A stretch of 64,000 bases of DNA from Rhizocola hellebori. GTDB lineage: Bacteria > Actinomycetota > Actinomycetes > Mycobacteriales > Micromonosporaceae. Position numbers and translations under genes: made by a program. Positions 8,137-17,173 of the stretch are shown here, piece by piece. The stretch's first letter is position 1. The number at the start of each line of letters is the position of its first letter. Under the pieces are notes generated by a model. It saw only the letters and a program-made list of their open reading frames with translations, ran no database searches and was not told where the DNA came from. Location of the stretch: positions 1 through 64,000 of the forward strand of contig NZ_BONY01000006.1 in the NCBI RefSeq assembly GCF_016862955.1, read 5' to 3'.

Positions 8137-9018
8137 ATGCCCATCGTGGTCGTCACCGACTCCACCGCCTACCTGCCGGCCAGTGCCGAGTCGGCCGGAG
8201 TGACCGTAGTGCCGCTGCACGTGGTCATGGGAGGTGTCTCCGGGCGTGAAGGCATCGAAATCGACCCGGCCTCGGTGGCCAAGGCGCTGAGCCCCCCGCC
8301 GGACAAGGGCAAACGAGTCACCGTCTCGACCTCCCAGCCGACGCCGGGGGAGTTCGCCGCTGTCTACCGCAAGCTGTTCGCGGCCGGGGCTGAGGGCATC
8401 GTCTCGGTACACCTGTCAGCCGCGCTGTCGGGCACCCTCACCGGCGCGGAAGCCGCCGCTGAAGCCGCAGACGGCCCGGTCGCCGTCGTCGATTCCCGGT
8501 CGGCCGGAATGGGTCTGGGGTTCGTCGCGCTGGCCGCAGCGGCCGCCGCGAAGAAGGGCAAGGACCTCGACGGCGTGAGGGATGCCGCGCTGGAGGCGGT
8601 CGCCAACACTTCGACATTCTTCTATGTAGATACTCTTGAGCATCTGCGCCGAGGTGGGCGCATCACCGCGGTTTCGGCGTTGCTGGGGACGGCTTTGGCC
8701 GTCAAGCCGCTCCTCGAAGTCGTCGAAGGCAAAATCACGCTGCGGGACAAGGTTCGCACCGCAGGGCGGGCGCTGGAGCGCCTCGTCGCGCTCGCCGAGG
8801 AGGCCGCTGGGCAGGGCGAGGTCGACGTCGCCGTGCACCACCTGGCCGCACCCGAGCGCGCAGCGCAGCTCACCCAGGCCCTCGAAGGCCGCCTGTCCGG
8901 CCGGATCCGCGCGTTCTATACCAGCGAGGTAGGGGCCGTGGTCGCCGCCCATGTGGGGCCGGGACTGGCCGGCGTCGTGGTGCATCGGCACCCGAGCCAG
9001 CCCGCCGCTGCCCAATAA
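8137..9018 (+). CDS. DegV family fatty-acid-binding protein
   Basis: A 293-residue DegV protein. The N-terminus VVVTDSTAYLP and the ligand-side motif HLSAALSGT (serine after the first domain) are diagnostic. Family members bind a fatty acid between two domains, and some (FakB) present it to a FakA kinase. No fakA/DAK gene is visible here. The RGGRI motif (LEHLRRGGRITA) and VKPLLEV are also typical. It is the third gene of a run leading to comEA. Confidence 0.92.
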   Translation: MPIVVVTDSTAYLPASAESAGVTVVPLHVVMGGVSGREGIEIDPASVAKALSPPPDKGKRVTVSTSQPTPGEFAAVYRKLFAAGAEGIVSVHLSAALSGTLTGAEAAAEAADGPVAVVDSRSAGMGLGFVALAAAAAAKKGKDLDGVRDAALEAVANTSTFFYVDTLEHLRRGGRITAVSALLGTALAVKPLLEVVEGKITLRDKVRTAGRALERLVALAEEAAGQGEVDVAVHHLAAPERAAQLTQALEGRLSGRIRAFYTSEVGAVVAAHVGPGLAGVVVHRHPSQPAAAQ

Positions 9019-9110
9019 CAGATCCAGAGGGGTGCTGGAGAGTTATCCCCAAGCCCTCGGCTGTCCACAGCCCGAGTGGCCGACAGCCGGGCCGAAATCG
9101 TTGCGCGCTC

Positions 9111-9116
9111 TAGCGT
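9111..9116 (+). promoter_or_regulatory. -10 hexamer of leaderless comEA
   Basis: TAGCGT, 7 nt before GTG 9124. This moves the start 16 codons downstream of the first in-frame GTG at 9076. Confidence 0.5.
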
Positions 9117-9123
9117 TTCGGGC

Positions 9124-9726
9124 GTGCGCAAGCCGTATGAGCCGACCGCCGAGCCCACGCGCCTCGGCGGGATGTCCGCTTTTGATCCCGGCAGGCGAGG
9201 CCTTCGGGTGCTGGCCGCCATCGCCGCGGCCGTGGCGCTGGGCGCCGCCTATCTGGTGTGGCAGGCACAGCCCGATCCGGTGACCGTGCCGATGCTGGCC
9301 ACCACCATGGCCAGCGGCCAGCCCAATCCGGCCGAGCTCGTCGTGGCCGTCTCCGGTCAGGTTCAGCGGCCGGGCCTGGTGCGCCTGCCGGCCGGGGCGC
9401 GGGTGGCCGATGCGCTGCAGGCGGCCGGGGGCGCGCTGCCCGGCACCGATCTGAGCGCGGTAAACCTCGCCCGCAAGGTCGTCGACGGCGAGCTCATCGC
9501 CATCGGCGTCGTCGTCACCGGTGCCGCGCAGGCGGGTCCGCTCAATCTCAACACCGCCACCCTCGCGCAGCTCGACGCCCTGCCCGGGGTCGGCCCGGTG
9601 CTGGCCCAGCGCATCATCGACATGCGCGCCAAGCGAGGCGGGTTCACCAAGGTTGACGAGCTGCGCCAGGTGGACGGGATAGGCGAGGAAACCTTTGCCC
9701 GCCTTAAGGATTTGGTGGTGGTCTGA
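9124..9726 (+). CDS. comEA: ComEA family DNA-binding protein
   Basis: Membrane-anchored DNA receptor of the competence machinery. The 200-residue protein has one N-terminal membrane helix (LAAIAAAVALGAAYLVW), an extracytoplasmic SLBB/soluble-ligand domain (VAVSGQVQRPGLVRLPAG), and a C-terminal pair of helix-hairpin-helix motifs (LNLNTATLAQLDALPGVG, then VDGIGEETF). Its stop codon overlaps the comEC start by one base (TGATG), so the two are translationally coupled. Confidence 0.92.
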   Translation: MRKPYEPTAEPTRLGGMSAFDPGRRGLRVLAAIAAAVALGAAYLVWQAQPDPVTVPMLATTMASGQPNPAELVVAVSGQVQRPGLVRLPAGARVADALQAAGGALPGTDLSAVNLARKVVDGELIAIGVVVTGAAQAGPLNLNTATLAQLDALPGVGPVLAQRIIDMRAKRGGFTKVDELRQVDGIGEETFARLKDLVVV

Positions 9727-11978
9727 TGGACCTGCGCCTTGCTCCGACCGCGCTCGGCTGCTGGGCCGCGGCCCTGACCACGCTGCACCTGGGCTGGCGC
9801 GCCGGGCTCGGCCTGCTCGGGCTGGCGTTGCTTGCGGCCGGGATGGTGAGCCGGATCCGGCCGGGCTGGCGCTGGATTGCCCTGGCCTCGGTCGCGGGGG
9901 CGCTGTGCGGCGCGGCGGCCGTCTGCGCTCAGCTGCCGGCCCGCTCCGACCCGGAGGTGGCGCGGCTGGTGGCACAGCGAGGCACCGAGTCGGTGATGCT
10001 GACCATCCGCGACGATCCCCGACTGGCGGCGCAAAGCGTTGGGCAGCAACGGCTTTGGGTGGTGAAGGCGACCCTCGACCGGCCGGGCTCGCCGCGGGTG
10101 GTGGTGCTCGCGAGTCACGACGGATGGCGCGGTCTGCTTCCGGGGCAACGGGTCTCGGCATCGGTCCGGTTTGGAGCCGCACGCGGTGCGGACCTCACCG
10201 CGGCGGTGCTCTCCACCAATTCGGGTGCGACCCCGATCGGTGAGCCACCCTGGATCCAGCGCGCTGCCGGGCGGTTGCGGGCCGGTCTGCAACGGGCATG
10301 TGCGCCGCTGCCCGATCGGCCCGGAGGATTGGTGCCAGGGCTGGTCATCGGCGACACCAGCGCGCTGGATCCCGTGCTGGAGGAGGAGTTTCGGGCGGCC
10401 GGCCTCACCCACCTGGTGGCCGTCAGCGGCAGTAACGTCGCGATCGTCGTGGGGCTGGTGGTGCTGATGGCGCGCTGGGCAAGGCTTGGGCCCGGTCCGG
10501 CGGCCTTGGTCGCGGCGCTCGCGGTGATGGGGTTTGTGGTCCTGGTTCGCCCGTCGCCCAGCGTGCTCAGAGCGGGGCTCATGGGCGGCATCGGGCTGAT
10601 CGCCTTGGCCAGCGGGCGTCGCCGGGCCGCGCTACCCGCGCTCAGCGCCGCCGTCATCGGCCTGATCGTGCTCGATCCCGAGCTGGCCGGGGAAGCGGGC
10701 TTCGCGTTGTCGGTGCTGGCCACCGGCGGCCTGCTGCTGCTCGCGCCACCTATCCGGGATCGATTGCGGGCCAAGGGTTTTCCCGCTGGCGTGGCCGAGG
10801 CGCTGGCCATCCCGGCCAGTGCTCAGCTGGCCTGCGCTCCGGTGATCGCTGGGCTGTCGGCAAGCGTGAGCCTGGTGTCGGTTCCGGCGAATCTGCTTGC
10901 CGTGCCAGCGGTAGCGCCGGCCACGATCAGCGGGGTGGCCGCAGCCGTCATCTCGCCGGTGTGGCCCGCGGCCGCGGAGTTCCTGGCCTGGCTTAGTGGT
11001 TGGCCTGCGTGGTGGCTGGTTTGGGTGGCGCGCAGCGCTGCCGCCGTCCCGGCGGGCGCAGTGCCGTGGCCCGGCGGGGTCGGGGGTGGGCTGCTGCTCG
11101 CTGCGCTCACGGCCCTGCTGATCCTTGGCTTTCGAAGCCGGGTGGTGCGGCGGTTGGTGCTGGTGACCGGGCTGGCTGCCATGGTTGGAGCGGTGCCGGT
11201 GCGCCTGCTGGCACCGGGTTGGCCTCCGCCCGGCTGGGTGATGGTGGTTTGCGATGTCGGGCAGGGCGACGCGGTGGTGCTGAACGCGGGCGGCGGAGCG
11301 GTGATCCTCGTCGACACCGGGCCCGACCCGAGAGCCCTGACCGAATGCCTTGCCGATCTCGACATCACCTCCCTTCCCCTGGTCCTGCTGAGCCACTTTC
11401 ACCTCGATCACATCGGTGGTCTCAGCGCGGCATTGCCCTATCACCCGGGCCAAATCGTCACCGGGGTCTGGCCGGAGCCTGCGCCGGGCCGGGAAGCCGT
11501 GCACCTTGCCGCGGCGCAGGCGCACATCCCCATCGCCGAAGCGCCGCCCCACGCGGTCTGGACTGTCGGACAAGTGACGCTGCGCGTGCTTGCTACCGCA
11601 CCGCTTCACGGCACCAGGTCAGATCCCAACAACAACTCGCTGGTGCTCTTCGGCCAGATTCGCGACGTGGGCATCGCGCTGCTGGGCGATGCCGAGACCG
11701 AACAGCAGCGCATGCTGCACGCCGACAACCCTTCCCTGACCGCGGATGTGGTCAAGGTGGCCCACCACGGCTCGGCCTACCAGGAGCCCGCGTTGCTTGA
11801 GGCGATGCGGGCCAAGCTGGCCGTCGTCTCGGTGGGCGCCGGAAACGACTACGGCCACCCCAATCCGGCTCTGCTGGCATGGTGGCAACGCACCGGCACC
11901 CGGGTCATGCGCACGGACCTCGATGGCGCGATCGCAGTCTCGGCCGGGACTGCAGGGCTGCAGATGTCGACAAAATGA
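9726..11978 (+). CDS. comEC: ComEC/Rec2 DNA-uptake channel
   Basis: Predicted channel for single-stranded DNA import. The 750-residue protein has N-terminal membrane helices, an OB-like extracytoplasmic segment (residues 60-160), the competence domain with GLVIGDTSALD and VSGSNVAIV, about eight further helices, and a C-terminal metallo-beta-lactamase domain. Zinc-ligand motifs in that domain are SHFHLDH, LLGDAE and AHHGS. The MBL domain is complete and its HxHxDH motif intact. No pilus genes lie in the window, so competence is not established. Confidence 0.93.
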   Translation: MDLRLAPTALGCWAAALTTLHLGWRAGLGLLGLALLAAGMVSRIRPGWRWIALASVAGALCGAAAVCAQLPARSDPEVARLVAQRGTESVMLTIRDDPRLAAQSVGQQRLWVVKATLDRPGSPRVVVLASHDGWRGLLPGQRVSASVRFGAARGADLTAAVLSTNSGATPIGEPPWIQRAAGRLRAGLQRACAPLPDRPGGLVPGLVIGDTSALDPVLEEEFRAAGLTHLVAVSGSNVAIVVGLVVLMARWARLGPGPAALVAALAVMGFVVLVRPSPSVLRAGLMGGIGLIALASGRRRAALPALSAAVIGLIVLDPELAGEAGFALSVLATGGLLLLAPPIRDRLRAKGFPAGVAEALAIPASAQLACAPVIAGLSASVSLVSVPANLLAVPAVAPATISGVAAAVISPVWPAAAEFLAWLSGWPAWWLVWVARSAAAVPAGAVPWPGGVGGGLLLAALTALLILGFRSRVVRRLVLVTGLAAMVGAVPVRLLAPGWPPPGWVMVVCDVGQGDAVVLNAGGGAVILVDTGPDPRALTECLADLDITSLPLVLLSHFHLDHIGGLSAALPYHPGQIVTGVWPEPAPGREAVHLAAAQAHIPIAEAPPHAVWTVGQVTLRVLATAPLHGTRSDPNNNSLVLFGQIRDVGIALLGDAETEQQRMLHADNPSLTADVVKVAHHGSAYQEPALLEAMRAKLAVVSVGAGNDYGHPNPALLAWWQRTGTRVMRTDLDGAIAVSAGTAGLQMSTK

Positions 11979-12314
11979 CTCTGTCCAATGTGGAAACGAG
12001 CGCTCAGCGCTGCGCCGGACCGCCCTGGGCCGCCAGCCGCGCGGGATCGTGGGAGAAAACCAAAGGTGCGGGCAGGCTGGGGCGAACATGATCAGTTGGC
12101 TTGCTCGCGCTCGCGCTCGCGACGGGCGCGGGCTGGTCGCCTGCGTGGAACGGGTTGCAGGAAACGGGGGAGGAAGACGGCACTGGGTCGGTCACGCCTA
12201 CCACGGTACCCCGTCGCTACGACACTTTAACGATCCGCCGAGGATTACCTTCCGCCCCGAGGGCGTGGCCGGCCTCGGCGGGCTCTGCCGAGAGCTCGCG
12301 CTGGCCGACCGCTT

Positions 12315-12353
12315 CGGCCCGGGATGGACGAGATCCTCATCCATCCCGGGCCG
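12315..12353. terminator. 14-bp perfect inverted repeat, possible terminator without T-tract
   Basis: CGGCCCGGGATGGA is followed 11 nt later by its exact reverse complement. Three more pairs (GAG/CTC) form inside the loop after one mismatch. No T-run follows on either strand, so factor-independent termination would be atypical. It is placed between comEC and the pectinesterase. Confidence 0.4.
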
Positions 12354-12423
12354 ACGGCGATCCGGTGGCGGCTACGGCTGAACTGAGCTGCAACAAACCT
12401 GCAAACGCCAAGCCTTGTCTTAC

Positions 12424-12437
12424 GGAAAGCGATTTCC
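12424..12437. promoter_or_regulatory. LacI-type operator in front of the pectinesterase
   Basis: GGAAAGCGATTTCC, a 14-bp near-palindrome. It matches the perfect palindrome beside the LacI gene (47222-47235) at 13 of 14 positions. It lies directly after a TTGTCT box (12415-12420) and would cover the spacer of that promoter. Repression by a sugar-sensing LacI protein is inferred. Confidence 0.6.
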
Positions 12438-12468
12438 ATACGCTGATGTCTGCCGTGAGGAGGCGACT

Positions 12469-14148
12469 ATGCGCTGGATGCCGTTCCGCCATGCACCGTC
12501 AAGGCCGATCATGGGGGCCGTCGCTGCGGCGGTCGCCGTGGCGGTGGCTCTGTTCGCCATCAGCAGCGTTTCGGCGGCCACGCTCTTTGCCGACGACTTC
12601 GAAGACGGCAACTCCACCGGCTGGACCACCTCCGGCGGCACCTGGTCGGTCACCACCGACGGAAGCAGGGTGCTGAGCCAAACCGGTACCAGCTCGGACG
12701 CGAGAGCCCGCGCCGGATCGTCCTCGTGGACCAACTACACCGTGACCGCCCGGGTCAAGCCCACCGCTTTCAACGGATCCAGCCGGTTCGTGGCCGTGCT
12801 TGCGCGCGCCCAGTCGAACACGAGCTACTACTACCTGACCCTGCGATCCACCAACACCATCGAGCTGAAAAAGCTCGTGGGCGGCTCCTCCACGACGCTG
12901 GCGACCGGCTCGTTCACCGTCACGACCGGCACCTGGTACACGGTGGCGCTCTCGGTGGCCGGATCCAGCCTGACCGGTTTGGTGAACGGCACGGCAAGGC
13001 TGAGCGCGGTGGACACCCAGTTCGCCAGCGGCGGGATCGGCGTGGCCACCTACTTCGCGTCGGCGTCCTTTGACGATGTGTCCATTTCGGATGGTACGAC
13101 ACCCAGCTCGCCACCGCCGACGCCGTCAGCGAGCCCCTCGCAGAGCCCCTCACCCAGCCCGTCGTCGAGCCCGCCGCCGGCTGGATCGATCATCGTGGCG
13201 AAGGACGGCACGGGCAACTTCACCACTGTCCAGGCGGCAGTGAATGCGGTGCCCGCCAACAACACCACCCGCCGGACCATCAGCATCAAGGCCGGCACCT
13301 ACCGGGAGCTGGTGACCATCCCGGCCAACAAGCCCTTCATCTCGTTCATCGGAGCCACGGGCAACGCCGCCGATGTGGTCATCACCTATGACAACGCCAG
13401 CGGCACAACGAAACCGGACGGCAGCGGCACCTACGGCACGACCGGCAGCTCCTCGGTCATGATTGATGGCAACGACTTCATCGCCCGCAACCTCACCTTC
13501 TCCAACTCCTTCGACGAGGCGGCGCACGATTTCAGCGCGGAGCAGGCGGTCGCCGTCACCACCCGCGGTGACCGGCTGATCTTCGACAACGTTCGCTTCC
13601 TTGGCAACCAGGACACCTTGCAGCCCAGCTCGCCCAACACCGCCACGGTGAGCCGGGCCTATTACCGCAACTGCTATGTGGAAGGGGATGTGGACTTCAT
13701 CTTCGGCCGTGGCACAGCGGTATTCGACCGGTGCGAGATCCGCTCGCTCAACCGTGGATCGTCGAGCAACAACGGGTATGTGACGGCGGCGTCGACCACG
13801 AACACGAATCCGTATGGCTACCTGTTCTTCCAGTGCCAGCTGACTTCCGCCTCCGGCGTCGCGGCGCAAAGCGTCCATCTTGGACGGCCGTGGCATCCCA
13901 GCGGCGATGTCAATGCCATCGCACAGGTGCTGTACCGGGAATCCACGATGGGTGCGCACATCAAGAGCTCGCCGTGGACCGATATGTCGGGCTTCTCGTG
14001 GCGTGATGCGCGCTTCTTCGAGTACCACAACACCGGACCCGGCTCGCCGATCACCGCAGATCGGCCCCAGTTGCCCGACGCGAGCGCGCCCAACTTCACC
14101 GCACAGCGCTACCTGGCCGGCTCCGACGGCTGGAACCCCATTTCCTGA
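12469..14148 (+). CDS. secreted pectinesterase with N-terminal LamG-like domain
   Basis: Demethylates pectin outside the cell. Of 559 residues, 1-38 are a signal peptide. Residues 40-205 form a beta-sandwich (FADDFEDGNSTGWTTSGGTW start), a laminin-G/concanavalin-like, probably carbohydrate-binding module. Then comes a Pro/Ser-rich linker (SPSQSPSPSPSSSPPP). Residues about 235-559 are a CE8 pectinesterase. Catalytic residues are in place: Asp382 in GNQDTL, Asp409 in GDVDFIFGR and Arg473 in LGRPW. ATG 12469 is preceded by GTGAGGAGG. The gene stands alone, and its operator suggests induction by a plant-derived sugar. Confidence 0.92.
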   Translation: MRWMPFRHAPSRPIMGAVAAAVAVAVALFAISSVSAATLFADDFEDGNSTGWTTSGGTWSVTTDGSRVLSQTGTSSDARARAGSSSWTNYTVTARVKPTAFNGSSRFVAVLARAQSNTSYYYLTLRSTNTIELKKLVGGSSTTLATGSFTVTTGTWYTVALSVAGSSLTGLVNGTARLSAVDTQFASGGIGVATYFASASFDDVSISDGTTPSSPPPTPSASPSQSPSPSPSSSPPPAGSIIVAKDGTGNFTTVQAAVNAVPANNTTRRTISIKAGTYRELVTIPANKPFISFIGATGNAADVVITYDNASGTTKPDGSGTYGTTGSSSVMIDGNDFIARNLTFSNSFDEAAHDFSAEQAVAVTTRGDRLIFDNVRFLGNQDTLQPSSPNTATVSRAYYRNCYVEGDVDFIFGRGTAVFDRCEIRSLNRGSSSNNGYVTAASTTNTNPYGYLFFQCQLTSASGVAAQSVHLGRPWHPSGDVNAIAQVLYRESTMGAHIKSSPWTDMSGFSWRDARFFEYHNTGPGSPITADRPQLPDASAPNFTAQRYLAGSDGWNPIS

Positions 14149-14244
14149 CCGCGTGCAGGCCATGTGTCGGTGATTTGACCTTTCGTGTGACGCGTCGCGC
14201 CCTGAGGGTGACTGGGCTACGGGTCGCCGTGCGACGATGGCGGT

Positions 14245-15225
14245 GTGAGTCAGGCTTCGTCCCCCCAACTGACCCCGGTGCTGCTGGTACTCGGCGACGA
14301 GGAGCTGCTGGTGTCCCGCGCCGTGGCCGATGCTGCCGCGCGCGCCAAGGTCGTCGACCCCGATACCGAGGTGCGCGAGTTCGACGCCTCGACGTTGCTG
14401 CCCGGCGAGCTTGCCGGTCTGCTCAGCCCGTCGCTGTTCGGCGGCAACCGGGTCGCTGTGCTGCGCGGAGGGCAGGACGCCAAGAAGGATCTGGTGGCCG
14501 TAATCCTCGACTATGTGAAGGCGCCCGACCCCGACGTCACGCTCGTGATCACCCACGCGGGTGGGGCCAAGGGCAAAGCGTTCGCCGACAGTCTGGTCAA
14601 GGCCGGGGCTGAAGTGGTTCCGGCGGCGAAACTGAGCAAGCACCGCGACCGCGTCGACTTCGTCACCGCGGAGTTCCGCCGGCTCGGCGGCAAGTGCGGC
14701 AATGACGCGGCCGAGGCGCTGATCGAAGCGGTGGGCCACGACCTGCGAGAGCTGGCGGCGGCGTGCTCGCAGCTGGTGGCGGACACGGGCGGAAGGGTGG
14801 ATGTCGCCACCATCGGGCGTTACTACAAGGGCAAGGCCGAGGTCAGCGGGTTCACGGTGTCCGACGCCGCGGTGGCCGGGGACGTCCCGGCGGCCCTGGA
14901 AGCGCTGCGCTGGGCCTTGCATGCGGGGGTTGATCCGGTACCGATAGCCGATGCGCTCGCCGACGGCGTCCGCACCGTGGCAAGGGTGGCTTCCGCCGGC
15001 CGTGGCAGCGCCTTCCAGCTCGCGTCGACGCTGGGCATGCCCGCCTGGAAAATCGAGAAGGCGCAACGGCAGGCCCGCGGCTGGACACCCGAGGGCCTGG
15101 TCGCCGCGATGCAAGCCGCAGCCGTGTGCAACGCCGACGTCAAGGGTGGCGCGGAGGATCGTGGTTATGCGCTGGAGCGCACCATCATGGCGTTCGCGGC
15201 GGCCCGCCAGGGCGGTGCGAAATGA
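14245..15225 (+). CDS. holA: DNA polymerase III subunit delta
   Basis: Clamp-loader subunit that opens the beta clamp. The 326-residue protein starts with VLLVLGDEELLVSRAV (the N-terminal DEEL motif is conserved) and has the three-domain AAA-like layout without an active ATPase site. The C-terminal part (PAWKIEKAQRQARGWTPEGL) matches the family. GTG start. In this clade it normally follows comEC; here the pectinesterase is inserted between them. It is coupled to the next gene by a 4-nt overlap (ATGA). Confidence 0.93.
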   Translation: MSQASSPQLTPVLLVLGDEELLVSRAVADAAARAKVVDPDTEVREFDASTLLPGELAGLLSPSLFGGNRVAVLRGGQDAKKDLVAVILDYVKAPDPDVTLVITHAGGAKGKAFADSLVKAGAEVVPAAKLSKHRDRVDFVTAEFRRLGGKCGNDAAEALIEAVGHDLRELAAACSQLVADTGGRVDVATIGRYYKGKAEVSGFTVSDAAVAGDVPAALEALRWALHAGVDPVPIADALADGVRTVARVASAGRGSAFQLASTLGMPAWKIEKAQRQARGWTPEGLVAAMQAAAVCNADVKGGAEDRGYALERTIMAFAAARQGGAK

Positions 15226-15635
15226 CCGTGGTGCGCTCGCGCCGGGCCGGCATCGGCGCGCAGGAGGCGAAGAACCGCCCCCTTTACGCCCGGGTGCTCG
15301 GGCTCCAATACCTGCGGCCAAGCGGCCTGCTGTGCTTCCTGTTCTTCGAGGGCGCCATCGCCCTGGCGGTGCTGCTGGCCCTGGCCGAGCTGGTGAGCTG
15401 GTGGGTGGTCGCCGCGCTGCCCGCAGCGGTGGCGGCCATGGTCAAGCTGAACGATGTGATCGCGGGGGCGATCGCCTATGCCGGCGCGGCCAGGCGCACC
15501 AAGGCCCTCGGCCGCGCCGCTGTCCCGCGCCGGGCCCACGCCGACGCGGCCGAGCCTGCCCCGGCCCCCGCCGACGAGCCGGTCGGCTCGCCCAAACAAC
15601 GCGCCCGGCAAGCCGCCACCCGCCGCTACGAGTAG
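15222..15635 (+). CDS. small membrane protein, function unknown
   Basis: A 137-residue protein with two predicted membrane helices (LLCFLFFEGAIALAVLLALAE and WWVVAALPAAVAAMVKLNDV) between a basic N-terminus and an Ala/Pro/Arg-rich cytoplasmic tail. Conserved neighbours of holA in actinobacteria often include such a protein, but I know of no assigned role. It is translationally coupled to holA and ends just before the rpsT terminator, with which it converges. Confidence 0.7.
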   Translation: MTVVRSRRAGIGAQEAKNRPLYARVLGLQYLRPSGLLCFLFFEGAIALAVLLALAELVSWWVVAALPAAVAAMVKLNDVIAGAIAYAGAARRTKALGRAAVPRRAHADAAEPAPAPADEPVGSPKQRARQAATRRYE

Positions 15636-15644
15636 GGATACGCC

Positions 15645-15674
15645 AAAAGCCCGACCCTCGAAGAGGACCGGGCT
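15645..15674 (-). terminator. rpsT intrinsic terminator
   Basis: On the minus strand AGCCCG...CGGGCT with an inner CCTC/GAGG stem around TTCG is followed by TTTT. It lies 14 nt after the rpsT stop. Confidence 0.85.
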
Positions 15675-15688
15675 GGAAGCTTGATAGC

Positions 15689-15955
15689 TCAGGCGGAGAT
15701 TGCTGCGGCCTTCTTGGCGATGGCCGACTTGCGGTTCGCAGCCTGGTTCTTGTGGATGACGCCCTTGCTCACGGCACGGTCGAGCTTGCGCGAGGCGTCG
15801 CGGAAGGCCGCGGTCGCGGTCTCGGCGTCGCCGTTGGCGGCGGCCTCGTGGAACTTGCGGACAGCCGTCTTCAGGGCCGACTTGACCGACTTGTTGCGCA
15901 GCCGAGCCTTCTCGTTCTGCTTGTTGCGCTTGATCTGAGACTTGATGTTCGCCAC
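15689..15955 (-). CDS. rpsT: 30S ribosomal protein S20
   Basis: Primary-binding protein of the small subunit. The 88-residue, Lys/Arg/Ala-rich protein shows the family N-terminus [18 protein letters not shown] and the C-terminal [19 protein letters not shown]. The start is GTG, preceded by GAAGG. Oppositely oriented to holA and lepA, as in many actinobacteria, and ended by its own terminator. Confidence 0.97.
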   Translation of the reverse strand: MANIKSQIKRNKQNEKARLRNKSVKSALKTAVRKFHEAAANGDAETATAAFRDASRKLDRAVSKGVIHKNQAANRKSAIAKKAAAISA

Positions 15956-16092
15956 GCGACAGCCTTCGTCCTGCTCGTCAGTGATTGCCTGATGGTTGCT
16001 TACTTTTGATTACTCGCCCAAGGGACCAACGCCAAACGGGCATCGGTCGCGACGTGCCAGATTACCAGGTGGGCAGAGTCCGGACCAAACCG

Positions 16093-17046
16093 TCATGCCC
16101 AACCCTGTCTCCGGGCCAGCCAGCGGCCGGTCAAATCTGCGTAATAGCGCTGGTGGCCCCGCACGGCGGGGGAGGTGTCGATCTCGGGGCGCGCGCCGGA
16201 GTAGCGGTAGTAGCCAAGGATCGCCGCCAGCCCCGCGTCCAGGGCGTCCGGCGGCAGGTTGACCGCCAGGGGGTGCTCGGCGAAGAGGGTGTCGACGTCC
16301 AGGCCGCCGGCCTCGGCCGAAATCAGCACGGTGAGCAGGTCGAACCAGGGCGGGCCGTGGCCGAGGAAGTTCCAGTCGCAGATCCACGCCGTGCCGGCGG
16401 AGTCGATGAGCAGGTTGTCGAGACGCAGATCACCGTGGACAAAGGTGGTGCTTTCCCGGGTCAGCTCGTCGAACCGGGCCTCCAGCGCGATGAGGGCATC
16501 ACGCTGCGGGTCTGGGCCGGCCTGGCCGGAACGCCATTGGCTCAGCGCGTGGTCGAGCACATTGCTGAACGGATCTAGTTGCAGCGCAAGGATTTGCGGC
16601 ACCGGCTCGGCCAGCGCTCGAGCGGCGGCGGTCAGCGCGTCCAGGCACTCATTCAGCTCGGGGAGCGACCACGGCAGGGAAGGGGTACGCGCACCGGCGA
16701 CCGCATCGAAGCAGAGCACGACATGATCGGCCAGCTCGCCGCTCCAGCGCAGGGCAGCGGTGGGGATGCCGGGCGGCAGCGCGGCTGTGACCTTGGCCTC
16801 TTGCGCATACCACTGCGCCACCTCGATGGAGAGGTGCGCGGCTTTGACGAAATGCTGGGTGCCATCGACGGTGGTGAGCAGGGCGGCGAAGCCGGGGGTG
16901 AAGCCGCAGCCGCTGACCGATGCCCCCACCACAGGCGCGCCAAGGCGTGCCTCGAGCGCGGAGCGCAGGGCGGACGGCAGGTCGTCCCACGACGGGCGTT
17001 GCGCGGTGGCGTCGTAGGGAACGGCTGGGAGGAGCAGCTGCGTCAT
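16093..17046 (-). CDS. phosphotransferase (APH/kinase fold) family protein
   Basis: A 317-residue aminoglycoside-phosphotransferase-fold protein. The catalytic loop is FVHGDLRLDNLL (Asp and Asn present) and the metal-binding Asp is in ICDWNFLG. The family includes antibiotic kinases but also homoserine and choline-type kinases, so no substrate is proposed. ATG start; a CATCAT hexamer lies 7 nt upstream. Divergent from lepA with 127 bp between them. Confidence 0.82.
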   Translation of the reverse strand: MTQLLLPAVPYDATAQRPSWDDLPSALRSALEARLGAPVVGASVSGCGFTPGFAALLTTVDGTQHFVKAAHLSIEVAQWYAQEAKVTAALPPGIPTAALRWSGELADHVVLCFDAVAGARTPSLPWSLPELNECLDALTAAARALAEPVPQILALQLDPFSNVLDHALSQWRSGQAGPDPQRDALIALEARFDELTRESTTFVHGDLRLDNLLIDSAGTAWICDWNFLGHGPPWFDLLTVLISAEAGGLDVDTLFAEHPLAVNLPPDALDAGLAAILGYYRYSGARPEIDTSPAVRGHQRYYADLTGRWLARRQGWA

Positions 17047-17125
17047 GCCAGCGATGATGCAAGATCTGCCGAGCGCGCGGCTACCGGTTTATCCGGCGGC
17101 AACCATGCGGAGCGACATGGGACCA

Positions 17126-17131
17126 TAGAGT
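17126..17131 (+). promoter_or_regulatory. -10 hexamer of lepA (leadered)
   Basis: TAGAGT, 42 nt before GTG 17174, giving a leader of about 36 nt that contains TAGGAACGGA as a weak ribosome binding site. Confidence 0.35.
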
Positions 17132-17173
17132 GTCACGCACCGCTTCAGCGAATCGCTCTAGGAACGGACCACT

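Larger units (their letters stand above)
11979..12468. other. 490-bp intergenic region after comEC
   Basis: No coding frame in it has convincing codon bias or a recognisable product. It holds a short GCTCGC microrepeat (about 12104-12122), a long perfect inverted repeat (12315-12353), and at its right end the promoter-operator region of the pectinesterase. Confidence 0.6.

Noticed and set aside
12101-12676. 191-codon plus-strand frame across the region before the pectinesterase
   Set aside because: Changes into an out-of-frame reading of the pectinesterase, with no codon bias or recognisable protein. The real start is the ATG at 12469 in another frame.
13150-15321. 723-codon minus-strand frame opposite the pectinesterase and holA
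   Set aside because: Antisense of confidently identified genes with no family signature.
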